Part shown: positions 17,193-27,405 of the stretch, piece by piece
How positions within the stretch are numbered: position 1 is the first letter of the stretch
How the letters are laid out: each line of letters begins with the position of its first letter
DNA from: Roseibium aggregatum IAM 12614
GTDB lineage: Bacteria > Pseudomonadota > Alphaproteobacteria > Rhizobiales > Stappiaceae
DNA length: 64,000 nucleotides
Direction: 5' to 3'
Assembly (NCBI RefSeq): GCF_000168975.1
Contig: NZ_AAUW01000016.1
Coordinates: forward strand, 62,001-126,000
Notes under the pieces: model-generated
Database searches by the model: none
The model's input: only the letters and a program-made list of their open reading frames with translations
Told to the model about the DNA's origin: nothing
Made by a program: the position numbers and the translations under genes

Positions 17193-17971
17193 CCCCGTTT
17201 ATCAGTCTTGCCGGTAAGCGGGCGCTCATCACGTCCGGTACTCGCGGCGCCGGAGCTGCGACGGTCAGGCAATTCCGCGAACTCGGCGCCGTGGTGATGA
17301 CCAGTGCGCGCACCAGGCCAGAAACGCCTGAGGAAGGCGTTCACTTCGTTGCGGCAGACCTGACATCAGTTGAAGGCTGCGACACCCTGGGAACCGCCGT
17401 CCGGGAGCGCCTTGGAAGCGTGGACATCATTGTGCATATGCTTGGAGGGTCCTCCGCTCCGGCTGGCGGGTTCAAGGCGCTGACCGACGCCGAATGGCAT
17501 AACGAACTCTATCTCAACCTCTTTCCTGCGGTGCGGTTGGATCGCCATCTTGTCCCGGACATGGTCGATAGAGGCAGCGGCGTCGTTATCCATGTGTCGT
17601 CGATCCAAAGGGAGTTGCCGTTGCCTGAGTCAACAACCGCCTACGCAGCGGCAAAGGCTGCGCTTTCGACCTACAGCAAGGCCTTGTCTAAAGAGGTCTC
17701 GCCCAAAGGCGTGCGGGTCTTGAGTGTATCACCAAGCTGGATCGAGACCGAAGCTTCGGTACGCCTCGCGGAGCGTCTTGCAGAGCAAGCCGGCACCGAC
17801 TACGAAGGCGGCAAGAAGATCATTATGGATTCGCTAGGTGGCATTCCGATCGGTCGCCCAACAAAACCGGAAGAAGTCGCGAACCTTATAGCCTTCCTGG
17901 CTTCCGACCGCGCCGCGACAATAACCGGTACCGAATATGTCATTGACGGCGGAACCGTGCCGACAACGTAG
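17189..17971 (+). CDS. SDR-family NAD(P)-dependent oxidoreductase
   Basis: A 260-residue classical short-chain dehydrogenase. The cofactor motif is a TGxxxGxG variant, [18 protein letters not shown], with Ser replacing the first Gly. The active site has VIHVSSIQ (Ser) and YAAAKAALS (Tyr-x-x-x-Lys). The C-terminus [20 protein letters not shown] is typical. The acidic residue that selects NAD is absent after strand 2 (MTSARTRPE), so NADP use is likelier. It forms an operon with the NTF2-like gene under the divergent LysR. Substrate unknown. Confidence 0.88.
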   Translation: MTPFISLAGKRALITSGTRGAGAATVRQFRELGAVVMTSARTRPETPEEGVHFVAADLTSVEGCDTLGTAVRERLGSVDIIVHMLGGSSAPAGGFKALTDAEWHNELYLNLFPAVRLDRHLVPDMVDRGSGVVIHVSSIQRELPLPESTTAYAAAKAALSTYSKALSKEVSPKGVRVLSVSPSWIETEASVRLAERLAEQAGTDYEGGKKIIMDSLGGIPIGRPTKPEEVANLIAFLASDRAATITGTEYVIDGGTVPTT

Positions 17972-18035
17972 GTTCATCGCAACACGGGATCAGGCGGGTG
18001 TGCTCCCCCCCCGCCAATCTGGGAATAGGGAACAT

Positions 18036-18069
18036 GTCTGCCTTTTCACCGCAACTCTCAACAGCGGGC
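18036..18069 (+). repeat. 34-bp dispersed repeat, copy 2
   Basis: Shares 30 of 34 bases with 4968-5001 on the same strand, including the 15-base end CTCTCAACAGCGGGC. It lies in the gap between the dehydrogenase and the RND permease. Confidence 0.6.
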
Positions 18070-18152
18070 GCTCTCCTCACCGCCCCCGTTGCAGTCTATC
18101 GTTGCAAACCCCATGCTCGCCAAGACCACACTCCGCAAGACCACCCCCAACC

Positions 18153-21100
18153 TCACACCCGCCCACCCGAAAGCGGTGCCCGGCCGCGGGCCTTGAGCAG
18201 GCGTTTGCCGCTGGTGATGGATTGGCCGAAGTCTTTCTGCACCGCCAGCAGGGCTGGTACCAGCAGGATGACCAGGAACAGGCCGACGCCCAGGCCGTAG
18301 GCCAGCGTGATGACCGTTGGCAGCAGGAACTGGGCCTGGCGGCTGGTTTCAAACAGGAGCGGAGCCAGGCCGAACACCGTGGTGGCCGTGGTCAGCACGA
18401 CCGCGCGCAGCCGGTCGCAGACGCCGTTGACCACTGCCTGCCGGAAGGGGTGGTCCCTGGCGTATTCGTCGATGGTGGTCACCAGCACGATGCTATCGTT
18501 AATGATGATGCCCGCCATGCCAATGAAGCCGACGACGGAGAACATCGACAGCGGTACGCCGTGCAGATAGTGCCCCCAGATCATGCCGACGCAGCCGAAG
18601 GGAATGATGATCATGATCATCAGCGGCCGGGTCCAGGATTCGAAGATCCAGCACAGCACCAGATAGATACCGGCGAGGCACAGGGCAAAGCCGATCAGGG
18701 CATCGGAGAGGAACGAGCGTTCCTGTTCCGCCAGCCCGCTCATTTCGCTTTCAACGTCGTAATCGGCGGCAAGTTGGGGCAGAAGCTCGGTCTGCAGCAC
18801 CTCTGTCACCCTTGCGGCAGCTTCCGGGTTGTCCTCCGACACATCGCCGTAGACACGCAACGTGCGCAGGCCGTCGCTGCGGCGGACCGAGGCAAAGCCG
18901 TAGGTGCTCTCGACATTGACGATCTCGCTCAGGGAAACATAGGTTCCGGCATCGGTGCGCACCCGCGTGGTGTAGAGAAAAGCGGCATCCGTCTCCTCGT
19001 CCGGCAGCAGCACCTTTACGGTGGCCGTGCGCCGGCCGATCGGGAACTCGGCAACCTTGATACCCTCCAGCCGGTTGCGCAGGACACGGGCGATTTCGTC
19101 CGTGGTGAAGCCAAGCGCTTCGCCGCGCGGTGTCAGCGTCAGGTTCAGTTCCGGCTTGTCATAGGCCAGCGTATCTTCCAGCGCGCTGACACCCTCCATG
19201 GCACCCAGCGACTGTTTCAGGCTTTCGGCGGCGGCCTTCAGGTTTTCCGTGGAGTTGCCATAGAGCTTGACGTCGATGGCATCGCCGCCCGGGCCCGAGC
19301 GCTCGCCGCGCAGGGCCAGCGTTTCCAGAAGCGGCGGCTTCTTGATTTCTTCGCGCCAGTCGCCAATGAACTGAAAGGCTGAATAGGGCCGAAGGTCCGG
19401 GTCGAGCAGTTCGATGGAAATGCCGCCGAGCTGGTCTGCGTCCTTGGTGTCTGCGCCGCTCAGGCCGCGCCCGGCGGTCGCGCCAACGGTGGAAAGCGCG
19501 AAGATGACAGGATCCGCGCCGTATTTTTCACCATAGCGCCGGCTAACCACGTCAAGCGCCCGTTCCATCTCCGCGATCATCGCCTTGGTGTCATCGCGCT
19601 TTGCTCCCGGCATCATGGCAATGCTGGCGGAAACCACCGCCTGCTCCGGCGCGTTGAAAAAGCGCCAGCGCACGGATTTGTCCAGTACCAGCGTCAGCGA
19701 CAGCGCCAGGATCATCAGCGCAAAGCCGATTGCCGGATAGCGCACGGCAATAACCCAGGTGACGAACCGGCGGAACAGCTTTTCCCGGAACCAGACGAAG
19801 CCCCGGTTGAACAGGCGGTTGGGCAGATCGAACCAGTGCTTTTTCTTGCTGGCCTTCAAAGCGTGGTTCATGTGCGCCGGCAGGATGAGGAAGGATTCCA
19901 CCAGACTGGCGATCAGCACCACCGACACCGTGAAGGGAATATCGGCCACAAGACTGCCGAAGCGCCCGCCGATGGCCACCAGCCCGACAAAGGCAATCAG
20001 CGTGGTAATGGAAGCGCAGAACACTGGCGCCGTCATGCGCCTGGCGGCCAGACTGGCGGCTTCCGCCGGCGAATAGCCGCGCCGATGCAGGAAGTCGGCA
20101 TGCTCGCCCACCACGATGGCATCATCCACGACGATGCCGAGACAGATGATCAGCGCGAACACGGAAATCATGTTCAGCGTGATCCCGAAGAGATACATCA
20201 GCCCGACAGTGGCGGCCATCGCCACCGGAATGCCGGCCGCCACCCAGAAGGCCGTTCTGGCCGACAGGAACAGGAACAGGAACAGCAGCACCAGAGCCAG
20301 CCCGAAGATGCCGTTTTCGACCAGGATATCCAGCCGGTCGATGATCGCCTGCGAGCGGGTGTTGGTGAGCTGGACGACGACCCCTTCGGGAAGCGTGTGC
20401 TGGAACTCCGCCGTGATGCGTTCCACCGCCCGCTGAACCTCGATGGTATCGCCCTGGGCGCTGCGGCTGACCCTGAGAACCACTGCCGGCTGGCCCTTGT
20501 GATAATAGGCCCGGCCGCTCTCCACCCCTTCGGTGACGATATCGGCGACGGACCGGAGCTGCAGCTTTTCCCCTTGCGAGGGCGCCTTGAGAACGATCTC
20601 GCCCAGCTCCTGCTCGCTGCGCCGGGTCTGCCCGGTGCGCAGCCGGGCGGAACTGCCGGCGACATCGCCGGCGGGCGTCGTTTCCATTTCGGCCGACACC
20701 ACATCGGCAATCTCCGCAAGCGTCAGCCCGTGCCGCACCAGCATGTTCTCGCCGACATTCACCCGGATGATCGGATCTTCCAGCCCGCGAATGGAAACCC
20801 GTGTCACGCCCTGGCGGAAAAAGACGGTCTGAAGATCCTCGGCAAATCGGGCAAGCTGGTCGATATCGACCGGCCCATACATGACGACATCGGTCACCCG
20901 GTCGGAATAGACGCTTCTGGTGACGACCGGCTCGTCGATGCCTTCGGGCAGGCTGGAGCGAGCCTGGTCCACGGCGGCCTTCACCTCGTCGGTCGCCTGG
21001 CTCATATCCCAGCCGTCCTCGAACTCCAGTTCGATGCTGGCCTTGCCCTCGCGCGCGACGGATGTGGCTTCGTCGACACCATTGATGGCAAGAAGCTGTG

Positions 21101-21332
21101 GACCCAGAATTTCGACCACGGCGCGGTCAAGATCCTCAGGCCCGGCGCCCGACCAGTTGACGACGACTTCCACTTCCTCGCGGACAAAATCGGGAAAGAA
21201 CTGCGTCCGGATCTGCGTCGAGGCGGCGAAACCGCTGATCAGCATCATCGCCAGCAGCAGGTTCGCCGCTGTGCGGTGCCGGACCATATAATCCAGCAGC
21301 GAGGCAAATTGCGATCCGCCAGGAGAACGCAT
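18153..21332 (-). CDS. RND-family efflux permease
   Basis: A proton-driven inner-membrane exporter of the AcrB/HAE superfamily, 1059 residues with 12 membrane helices and two large periplasmic loops. Helix 1 is in YMVRHRTAANLLLAMMLISG and the proton-relay Asp pair is in ICLGIVVDDAIVVGEHADF in helix 4. The matching second-half block is VVGFIGMAGIIINDSIVLV. I start at ATG 21332, with GGAG ten bases before; the upstream TTG overlaps that ribosome site. It follows the adaptor gene by 57 bases. No outer-membrane channel gene is nearby, so it likely borrows a TolC-type protein. Substrate range cannot be read from sequence. Confidence 0.92.
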   Translation of the reverse strand: MRSPGGSQFASLLDYMVRHRTAANLLLAMMLISGFAASTQIRTQFFPDFVREEVEVVVNWSGAGPEDLDRAVVEILGPQLLAINGVDEATSVAREGKASIELEFEDGWDMSQATDEVKAAVDQARSSLPEGIDEPVVTRSVYSDRVTDVVMYGPVDIDQLARFAEDLQTVFFRQGVTRVSIRGLEDPIIRVNVGENMLVRHGLTLAEIADVVSAEMETTPAGDVAGSSARLRTGQTRRSEQELGEIVLKAPSQGEKLQLRSVADIVTEGVESGRAYYHKGQPAVVLRVSRSAQGDTIEVQRAVERITAEFQHTLPEGVVVQLTNTRSQAIIDRLDILVENGIFGLALVLLFLFLFLSARTAFWVAAGIPVAMAATVGLMYLFGITLNMISVFALIICLGIVVDDAIVVGEHADFLHRRGYSPAEAASLAARRMTAPVFCASITTLIAFVGLVAIGGRFGSLVADIPFTVSVVLIASLVESFLILPAHMNHALKASKKKHWFDLPNRLFNRGFVWFREKLFRRFVTWVIAVRYPAIGFALMILALSLTLVLDKSVRWRFFNAPEQAVVSASIAMMPGAKRDDTKAMIAEMERALDVVSRRYGEKYGADPVIFALSTVGATAGRGLSGADTKDADQLGGISIELLDPDLRPYSAFQFIGDWREEIKKPPLLETLALRGERSGPGGDAIDVKLYGNSTENLKAAAESLKQSLGAMEGVSALEDTLAYDKPELNLTLTPRGEALGFTTDEIARVLRNRLEGIKVAEFPIGRRTATVKVLLPDEETDAAFLYTTRVRTDAGTYVSLSEIVNVESTYGFASVRRSDGLRTLRVYGDVSEDNPEAAARVTEVLQTELLPQLAADYDVESEMSGLAEQERSFLSDALIGFALCLAGIYLVLCWIFESWTRPLMIMIIIPFGCVGMIWGHYLHGVPLSMFSVVGFIGMAGIIINDSIVLVTTIDEYARDHPFRQAVVNGVCDRLRAVVLTTATTVFGLAPLLFETSRQAQFLLPTVITLAYGLGVGLFLVILLVPALLAVQKDFGQSITSGKRLLKARGRAPLSGGRV

Positions 21333-21389
21333 GTCGGGACACTCCAATCAGGATATCGGGCGGGACGGGACGAAAGACGTCAGCTCTGG

Positions 21390-22901
21390 TCAGCCGCTGT
21401 TTCCGCCCCCGTGCTCCAGCCGTTCGATCAGCTCTTTCGGCACCATCGGCTTGTTCAGAAGGGCAAGCAGCCTCGCCTTGCGGTTTTCCGGCATGTCGGA
21501 CCTGTTCAACTGATCGATCAGGGCTGCGCGCCGCTCCGGCTCCAGCGCCACCAGATCGCCGGAAAGGCGCGTTTCGCCAGCTTCCGGCACTTGCACAGTC
21601 GCCGGTTCGTCCGTCTGCGGGATATCCTGCCCGCCAGTGTTGCGCCTTGGCGAAACCTTGAGCCCGGTGCCGAGCTGCGGCAGGCGTTCGCGCACATAAT
21701 CGGCCCCGAAGGGCACATTGGCCACAATCACGTCATCGCCCATCCGGCGCAGGATCGTCGCCTTGATTTCCTCGATCCGCTCGCCGTCGCCGACAATCAG
21801 CATGCGGCCGTCTTCCGTTACGGCCGACGAAGGAACCAGGGCAACACGGGTAAGCTCCGGCTCGCGCACTTCAACCTTCACGAAATCGCCCGGCCGCAGA
21901 ACCGTACCGGGCTCCAGATCGAGCGTCGCAAACAGCATCCGTCCGGCCTCACCTTCGGAAACGACGGCCGCGGCCCTGTCGATGGAGCCCGGAACCTCGA
22001 TGGAACGGCTGCCCAGTTGCAGGATCGCGGTCACGGGCGCCTTCACCAGATTGCCACTGGCATCCAGCAACCGCGAGAACTCGTCGGTCGACAGGGAAAA
22101 GCGGACTTCAAGCGCCGCCGGATCGATCAGAAGAGCAAGGGTTTCGGAGGAGCCGACGCGTCGCCCCAGCGTGGCGTTGACTTCCGACAGGTAACCGCTG
22201 AAGGGAGCCGTCAGAGTGATTTCTTCCAGGGTGCGCCTGGCATCGTCCAGCGCAAGCCGGGCGCGCTTGACCGTCAGGTCCATGCGCTCGATACGCTTGC
22301 GCGCTGTGATGACCGATTGCAGACGGTTGCTGAGCGATTGTTCCAGTGAGGCGACGGCCAGTTCCTCGGTCTCAACCTGCACGGCCGTGGAATAGCCCTT
22401 GTCCCTCAGTTGCTGCTGGCGTTCGAGCGCCTGTTTGCGCAGATCAAGCTGGCGGCGAGCTGCTTCCAGCTCCTGCTCCGCCCCGACAATGGCTTCCTCG
22501 GCCTCCGCTTTCTGAGCTTCGGCATCAGCCAGGGCCGCCTCCGCGTCCAGCATCTGAAATTCCGCATTGGCCGGATCGATCCTGAGCAGCAGTTCGCCCT
22601 TGGCGACAGCGGCCCCATCGCGAAACTTGGAGGCAACCTCCACAAGTCGGCCTTCGGAACTCGCCCTCAGTTCCAGCGTGCGCCAGCTTTCCACTTGGCC
22701 GTAGGCGGTCGTGACCGGCGTCACCGTTTGCGGTGTCAGCTCGGCGACATTCACCGAATAGCTGCGCTCCCGGGCGGGCCGGCTCTGCGTGGTCTCTTCC
22801 GTCGTCATCGCATCGTAAAGACGATACCCCCCGAAACCGGCAAAGCCGATCATGATCGCCATCAATGCCAGACCGGCAAGTCCGCGCATCAGAAACCGCA
22901 T
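21390..22901 (-). CDS. RND efflux periplasmic adaptor (HlyD/MFP family)
   Basis: A membrane-fusion protein of 503 residues bridging the RND pump and an outer-membrane channel. One N-terminal membrane segment, GLAGLALMAIMIGFAGFGGY, is followed by the lipoyl half SWRTLELRASSEGRLVEVA and a long coiled-coil hairpin rich in A, E, Q and R (about residues 120-215). The second lipoyl half ITLTAPFSGYLSEVNATLG and beta-barrel strands follow. An unusual acidic C-terminal tail of about 70 residues ends KELIERLEHGGGNSG. The start is the ATG at 22901 with GGAGAGG just before it. First gene of the two-gene efflux operon. Confidence 0.9.
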   Translation of the reverse strand: MRFLMRGLAGLALMAIMIGFAGFGGYRLYDAMTTEETTQSRPARERSYSVNVAELTPQTVTPVTTAYGQVESWRTLELRASSEGRLVEVASKFRDGAAVAKGELLLRIDPANAEFQMLDAEAALADAEAQKAEAEEAIVGAEQELEAARRQLDLRKQALERQQQLRDKGYSTAVQVETEELAVASLEQSLSNRLQSVITARKRIERMDLTVKRARLALDDARRTLEEITLTAPFSGYLSEVNATLGRRVGSSETLALLIDPAALEVRFSLSTDEFSRLLDASGNLVKAPVTAILQLGSRSIEVPGSIDRAAAVVSEGEAGRMLFATLDLEPGTVLRPGDFVKVEVREPELTRVALVPSSAVTEDGRMLIVGDGERIEEIKATILRRMGDDVIVANVPFGADYVRERLPQLGTGLKVSPRRNTGGQDIPQTDEPATVQVPEAGETRLSGDLVALEPERRAALIDQLNRSDMPENRKARLLALLNKPMVPKELIERLEHGGGNSG

Positions 22902-23165
22902 TCGCCTCTCCACCTGAAGGCCGGGCAGCGGGCAGAACGGAACGCCCAAAGCACCGGCACTTTACGTCAGATGCCATCCCTAGCACGGTACTGGGGCGAA
23001 ATTCGGAAAAGCTTGTAACGACTTGTATCGTGCCGAACCGCCATCAGCAGAAAGCGGACATGCCCGGCTTTCAGCAGCTTCGCTTTGCCGCAGCCCCAAA
23101 AGCCCCACACCAAAGACTGCTCATCAAAGTCCACTCATGAAAGTCCAGTCACAAGGCAGGCATGA

Positions 23166-23197
23166 AAAAACCCGGCACCTTTCGGTACCGGGTTTTT
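23166..23197 (-). terminator. intrinsic terminator after the omp gene
   Basis: AAAAACCCGG-C-ACC and GGT-A-CCGGGTTTTT form a 13-pair stem with one mismatch and a TTTC loop, giving a U-tract on the minus strand 21 bases after the outer-membrane protein stop. Confidence 0.85.
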
Positions 23198-23218
23198 CCG
23201 CATCGGATGAGGGCTGGC

Positions 23219-23890
23219 TTAGAACTTGTAGCCGATACCCATACGAACCTGAGAGTTGTTGAAATCCGAGCTCACGCCGGTTCCGTTCAGGTTGAAATCC
23301 TGTTCGCCGAAGTCCTGGTAGACGTATTCCAGCTTGGCGGTAACGTTGTTGGTGATGGCCGCTTCGCCACCTGCACCCAGCGTCCAGCCGAGGGCCGTTT
23401 TGCTGTCGGTATCGCCATTGCCGGAAACTTCCAGGTCGGCAATCGCCAGACCGCCGGCGCCATAGACCAGGTAACGGTCGAAGGCGTAACCGACACGGCC
23501 ACGGAAATTGGAGTTCCAGTCAGACTTGGACCGAAGGGTCAAGCCGCCGTTGGACTTGGATTTTTCCAGGTCGGTCAGGCTGAAGTCGGCTTCCGCGCCG
23601 ACGACAATGTTCGGCGTTACCTGGAAATTGTAACCGGTATAAAGACCGCCGGCGATGCCGTTGGCATCCACTCCAAGCCCGGTGTTGTTGCCGGCCTTGT
23701 TGTCGAATTGGCCGAACGCCCAGCCGAGATTGCCGCCGACATAAAGGCCGGTCCAATCGATGCTTTGCTGCGGAGCCGGAACCGCCTCATAGGCCGGTGC
23801 CGGCGACTGCGGCAGATCCGCAGCCAGAACAGGCGCCGATGCGGTTGCCGCAGCTGTCAGGGCCATGCCAGCAAGTGCAAGACGTTTCAT
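23219..23890 (-). CDS. Omp25/31-like outer-membrane beta-barrel protein
   Basis: A 223-residue protein with a signal peptide (MKRLALAGMALTAAATASAP, cut after VLAADLP). WTGLYVGGNLGWAFGQFD is the hallmark first strand of the Omp25/Omp31 family of Hyphomicrobiales, and the last strand is VRMGIGYKF with a terminal Phe for the BAM complex. Alternating strands such as LYTGYNFQVTPNIVVGAEAD predict an eight-stranded barrel. Monocistronic with a strong terminator. The leader contains a GGCCGG-CCGGCC hairpin (23928-23946). Probably an abundant structural surface protein. Confidence 0.9.
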   Translation of the reverse strand: MKRLALAGMALTAAATASAPVLAADLPQSPAPAYEAVPAPQQSIDWTGLYVGGNLGWAFGQFDNKAGNNTGLGVDANGIAGGLYTGYNFQVTPNIVVGAEADFSLTDLEKSKSNGGLTLRSKSDWNSNFRGRVGYAFDRYLVYGAGGLAIADLEVSGNGDTDSKTALGWTLGAGGEAAITNNVTAKLEYVYQDFGEQDFNLNGTGVSSDFNNSQVRMGIGYKF

Positions 23891-24261
23891 TTGAGTACTC
23901 CAGATCCACTTTATCCATTAGTGCTTAGGCCGGTAATCAGCCGGCCATGTGCGAGTTGGACGGGACAATAGCCGCGCCCTCACTCTCCCCCATCACAAAG
24001 ATATGGAGATCGTTTGTGGCGGATCAGGATTGAGAATGGGGAGTTTTGATGACGAATGGAGGCAACATTCTGACAGGATGAAAGACCCGTAAAGACAATT
24101 GCAATTTGCATTCACAAACCCCATTTGGCCGGTAGAAAGATCCTTGTCCGCGGCTTTCCCCTCACCGATCTATTGCGTATAAGGCGCCAAGTTGAACTTT
24201 GGCGCTGCCACATTGAAGCCGCCTTTGACGACTGAACCTGACCCGAACCGGAATTTCGTAA
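23891..24261. other. divergent intergenic region between omp and antiporter
   Basis: Should hold both promoters. Visible structure is the hairpin GGCCGG / CCGGCC (23928-23946) in the omp leader. No further genes or clear promoter boxes. Confidence 0.5.
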
Positions 24262-25275
24262 ATGCTCTTTGACTACATAAGCCTCGCAGGCGGACTTGTT
24301 GTTCTGATTATCGCCGGCGATGTCTTGGTCAGGGGTTCTGTCGGAATTGCCCAGCGTCTCGGTATTCCCAATCTGGTCATCGGCCTGACCATCGTCGCCT
24401 TCGGCACATCGGCTCCCGAACTCGTCATTTCCCTGAAAGCGGCCTTGGAAGGTGCCGGCGGCATCGCCATCGGCAACGTGGTCGGCTCCAACATCGCCAA
24501 TGTGCTTCTGGTTCTGGGCATGCCCGCGCTGATCGCGGCAACGCCATGCGGTGAAACCGGGGCAACGCGCAACGCACTGTTCATGGTGGCCGTCACCGTC
24601 GTTTTCATGGCGCTTTGTTTCTTCATCCCTATCGGCCTCACGGCCGGGGTCATTCTTCTGGCACTGCTCGGTGTCTTCCTCGCAGCCTCAACGATGATGG
24701 CGCGCAAGCACAGAAAAGAGCAAAAGGCGATTGCCGCGGCCTCCGCAGGTGCTGCGGCCGCTGAAATCGAGGTGGAAGACGACGACGGCCTGGACGATGT
24801 CGAGGACGTTCCGGACTCCATCTGGATCGCGCTGGCCTATATCGTGCTCGGCCTGGTTGGCCTGCCGCTCGGTGCACATTTCACCATCAGCGGGGCAACG
24901 TCGATCGCAACCTCCTGGGGCGTCAGTGAAGCCGTGATCGGCCTGACGGTCATCGCGCTCGGCACGTCCCTGCCGGAGCTGGCCACCACCGTCATGGCGG
25001 CCATCCGTCAGCATGGCGCCGTCGCCATCGGCAACGTCATCGGCTCCAACGTCTTCAATCTTCTTGCGATCATCGGCATCACCGCGGTCATCGTTCCCAT
25101 CGACGTGCCACAGGAAGTTCTCAAGCTGGATATCTGGGTGATGCTGGCCTGTGCGATCCTGCTGACAATCCTGGCCGGAATGCGCATCTGCCTTGGTCGC
25201 GTCTCCGGCGCTGTCATGACGACGGCCTATTGCGCCTATATCGCCACCGTTTATGTGCTGGGGCACACCTCCTGA
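24262..25275 (+). CDS. calcium/sodium (CaCA-family) antiporter
   Basis: A 337-residue inner-membrane exchanger with two inverted alpha-repeats: IVAFGTSAPELVISLKAALE with GGIAIGNVVGSNIANVLLVL, and VIALGTSLPELATTVMAAIR with AVAIGNVIGSNVFNLLAIIG. The GTS-PE and GN-GSN signatures hold the ion-binding acidic residues. A cytosolic loop EIEVEDDDGLDDVED (about residues 169-183) is strongly acidic and could sense cations. About ten membrane helices are predicted. It resembles YrbG. Ca2+/Na+ or Ca2+/H+ exchange cannot be told apart. Confidence 0.9.
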   Translation: MLFDYISLAGGLVVLIIAGDVLVRGSVGIAQRLGIPNLVIGLTIVAFGTSAPELVISLKAALEGAGGIAIGNVVGSNIANVLLVLGMPALIAATPCGETGATRNALFMVAVTVVFMALCFFIPIGLTAGVILLALLGVFLAASTMMARKHRKEQKAIAAASAGAAAAEIEVEDDDGLDDVEDVPDSIWIALAYIVLGLVGLPLGAHFTISGATSIATSWGVSEAVIGLTVIALGTSLPELATTVMAAIRQHGAVAIGNVIGSNVFNLLAIIGITAVIVPIDVPQEVLKLDIWVMLACAILLTILAGMRICLGRVSGAVMTTAYCAYIATVYVLGHTS

Positions 25276-25356
25276 AAGCCCTTTTTGCAGCCTGGTTGGC
25301 AGCAGAGCCCCGCTTCGCTGCGCCCGCCTCTTTCCCTATGGCCTTGCGCGGCTTAA

Positions 25357-27345
25357 ATGTCTGGCATGCAGGACGATACTGATTCTGAAAAAAGCGCCGT
25401 AGCAGCGCCGGAGACCGGCAAAGCCCCCGCACGCAAGGGCGTCGAGGTCATTGCCGACGAGGTCAAGCGCCTGCCCAATGGGCCGGGCGTCTACCGGATG
25501 CTGGACGAGAACGGCGAGGTTCTCTACGTCGGCAAGGCGCGCAGCCTCAAGAAGCGGGTTACCAGCTACACGCGCCTGCAGGGCCAGTCCAACCGGATCA
25601 TGCGCATGATCCTGGCGACGGCGGCGATGGAATTCGTCGTCACGCAGACAGAGCCGGAAGCCCTGCTTCTGGAAGCCAACCTGATCAAGCGTCTGCGGCC
25701 ACGGTTCAACGTGCTGCTGCGCGACGACAAGTCCTTTCCCTATATTCTGGTGACCGGCGACCATGAATCGCCCGCGATCGTCAAGCACCGCGGCGCGCGC
25801 AAGCGCAAGGGCGACTACTTCGGCCCCTTTGCCTCCGCAGGCGCTGTCGACCGCACCATCAACGCGCTCCAGAAAGCCTTCCTGATCCGCACCTGTTCGG
25901 ACAGCTACTACGAGAACCGTTCCCGCCCCTGCCTGCAGTATCAGATCAAGCGCTGTGCAGGCCCCTGCACCGGAGAAATCGATCCGGCGGATTATGCCGG
26001 CCTGGTGTCGGAAGCCAAGGCCTTCCTGTCCGGCCGCAGTCAGTTGATCAAGACCCAGCTTGCAAAGCAGATGGAAGCCGCCTCCGCCGATCTGGAGTTC
26101 GAGCGCGCCGCCATCTACCGCGACCGCCTGTCGGCACTGTCGCACATTCAGGCGCATCAGGGCATCAACCCGCAATCGGTCGAGGAAGCCGATGTCTTCG
26201 CCATCCACCAGGAAGGCGGCCAGACCTGCGTGCAGGTGTTCTTCTTCCGCACCGGCCAGAACTGGGGCAACCGGGCCTATTTCCCCAAGGCCGACAAGTC
26301 CTTTGAGGAAGCCGATATTCTGGAAAGCTTTCTGGCGCAGTTCTATGACGACAAGCCCGCGCCGCGGCAGATCCTGCTGTCCCACGAACTGAGCGAACAG
26401 GACCTGCTCGCACAGGCTCTCACCGAAAGGACGGGCCGCAAGGTCGATGTCGCCTGCCCCAAACGCGGGGAAAAGAAAGAACTGGTCGACCACGCGCTCA
26501 CCAATGCACGCGAAGCGCTTGGCCGCAGGCTGGCGGAAACCTCCAGCCAGGCGCGTCTGCTGAAAGGCGTCGCGGAAGCATTCGACCTCGCTCAACCGCC
26601 GCGACGGATCGAGGTTTACGACAACTCCCACATCATGGGCACCAATGCTGTCGGCGGCATGATCGTCGCCGGCCTGGAAGGCTTCGCCAAGGGTCAGTAC
26701 CGCAAGTTCAACATCAAGTCGGAAGATCTTGTCCCCGGAGACGACTACGGCATGATGCGCGAAGTGCTGACCCGGCGGTTCTCGAGGCTGTTGAAGGAAC
26801 ACGCCCGCGAAGACAGCAAGCCACAGGCGGATGACCCCACCCTCGAAGACGCCGATGCAAGCGATCTGGAAGCCGTTCCCACCGATACCGGCGTACCGGC
26901 CTGGCCGGAACTGGTGCTCATCGACGGTGGTCAGGGCCAGTTGACCGCGGCGCGCGAAACGCTGGAAAGCCTGGGCATCACGGATGTGCCGCTCGTCGGC
27001 ATCGCCAAGGGGCCCGACCGGGATGCCGGACGGGAGAAATTCTTCATCCCCGGCCGGCAGTCCTTCATGCTGCCCGAGCGCGACCCGGTTCTCTATTTCG
27101 TGCAACGCCTGCGCGACGAAGCGCACCGCTTTGCCATCGGCAGCCACCGGGCCCGCCGCAAGAAGGACATCACCAGGAACCCGCTGGATGAGATCGCAGG
27201 TGTGGGCCCGACACGCAAAAAGGCCTTGCTGCGCCACTTCGGCACGGCCAAGGCCGTCTCCAAGGCGGGGGTCGACGATCTGGCCGCCGTGCCCGGCATT
27301 TCCGAAGCGATTGCCAAACTGGTCTATGACCATTTTCATGAATAG
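25357..27345 (+). CDS. uvrC: excinuclease ABC subunit C
   Basis: Makes the dual incision in nucleotide excision repair with UvrA and UvrB. 662 residues. The GIY-YIG nuclease for the 3' cut is [20 protein letters not shown], then KRVTSYTR, with Glu in [21 protein letters not shown] Cys-rich segment [13 protein letters not shown] leads to the UVR domain ([20 protein letters not shown]) that binds UvrB. The RNase H-like half for the 5' cut holds [20 protein letters not shown] and [11 protein letters not shown], and helix-hairpin-helix motifs end the protein ([20 protein letters not shown] and [15 protein letters not shown]). The N-terminus is about 30 residues longer than usual. ATG 25357 or 25366 could be the start. 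Confidence 0.96.
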   Translation: MSGMQDDTDSEKSAVAAPETGKAPARKGVEVIADEVKRLPNGPGVYRMLDENGEVLYVGKARSLKKRVTSYTRLQGQSNRIMRMILATAAMEFVVTQTEPEALLLEANLIKRLRPRFNVLLRDDKSFPYILVTGDHESPAIVKHRGARKRKGDYFGPFASAGAVDRTINALQKAFLIRTCSDSYYENRSRPCLQYQIKRCAGPCTGEIDPADYAGLVSEAKAFLSGRSQLIKTQLAKQMEAASADLEFERAAIYRDRLSALSHIQAHQGINPQSVEEADVFAIHQEGGQTCVQVFFFRTGQNWGNRAYFPKADKSFEEADILESFLAQFYDDKPAPRQILLSHELSEQDLLAQALTERTGRKVDVACPKRGEKKELVDHALTNAREALGRRLAETSSQARLLKGVAEAFDLAQPPRRIEVYDNSHIMGTNAVGGMIVAGLEGFAKGQYRKFNIKSEDLVPGDDYGMMREVLTRRFSRLLKEHAREDSKPQADDPTLEDADASDLEAVPTDTGVPAWPELVLIDGGQGQLTAARETLESLGITDVPLVGIAKGPDRDAGREKFFIPGRQSFMLPERDPVLYFVQRLRDEAHRFAIGSHRARRKKDITRNPLDEIAGVGPTRKKALLRHFGTAKAVSKAGVDDLAAVPGISEAIAKLVYDHFHE

Positions 27346-27405
27346 GACGCCGCGCCGGCCTTTCCGCCCGGCCAAAGATTTCGCCAAAGCCAAGGAAGCC
27401 TGAGA

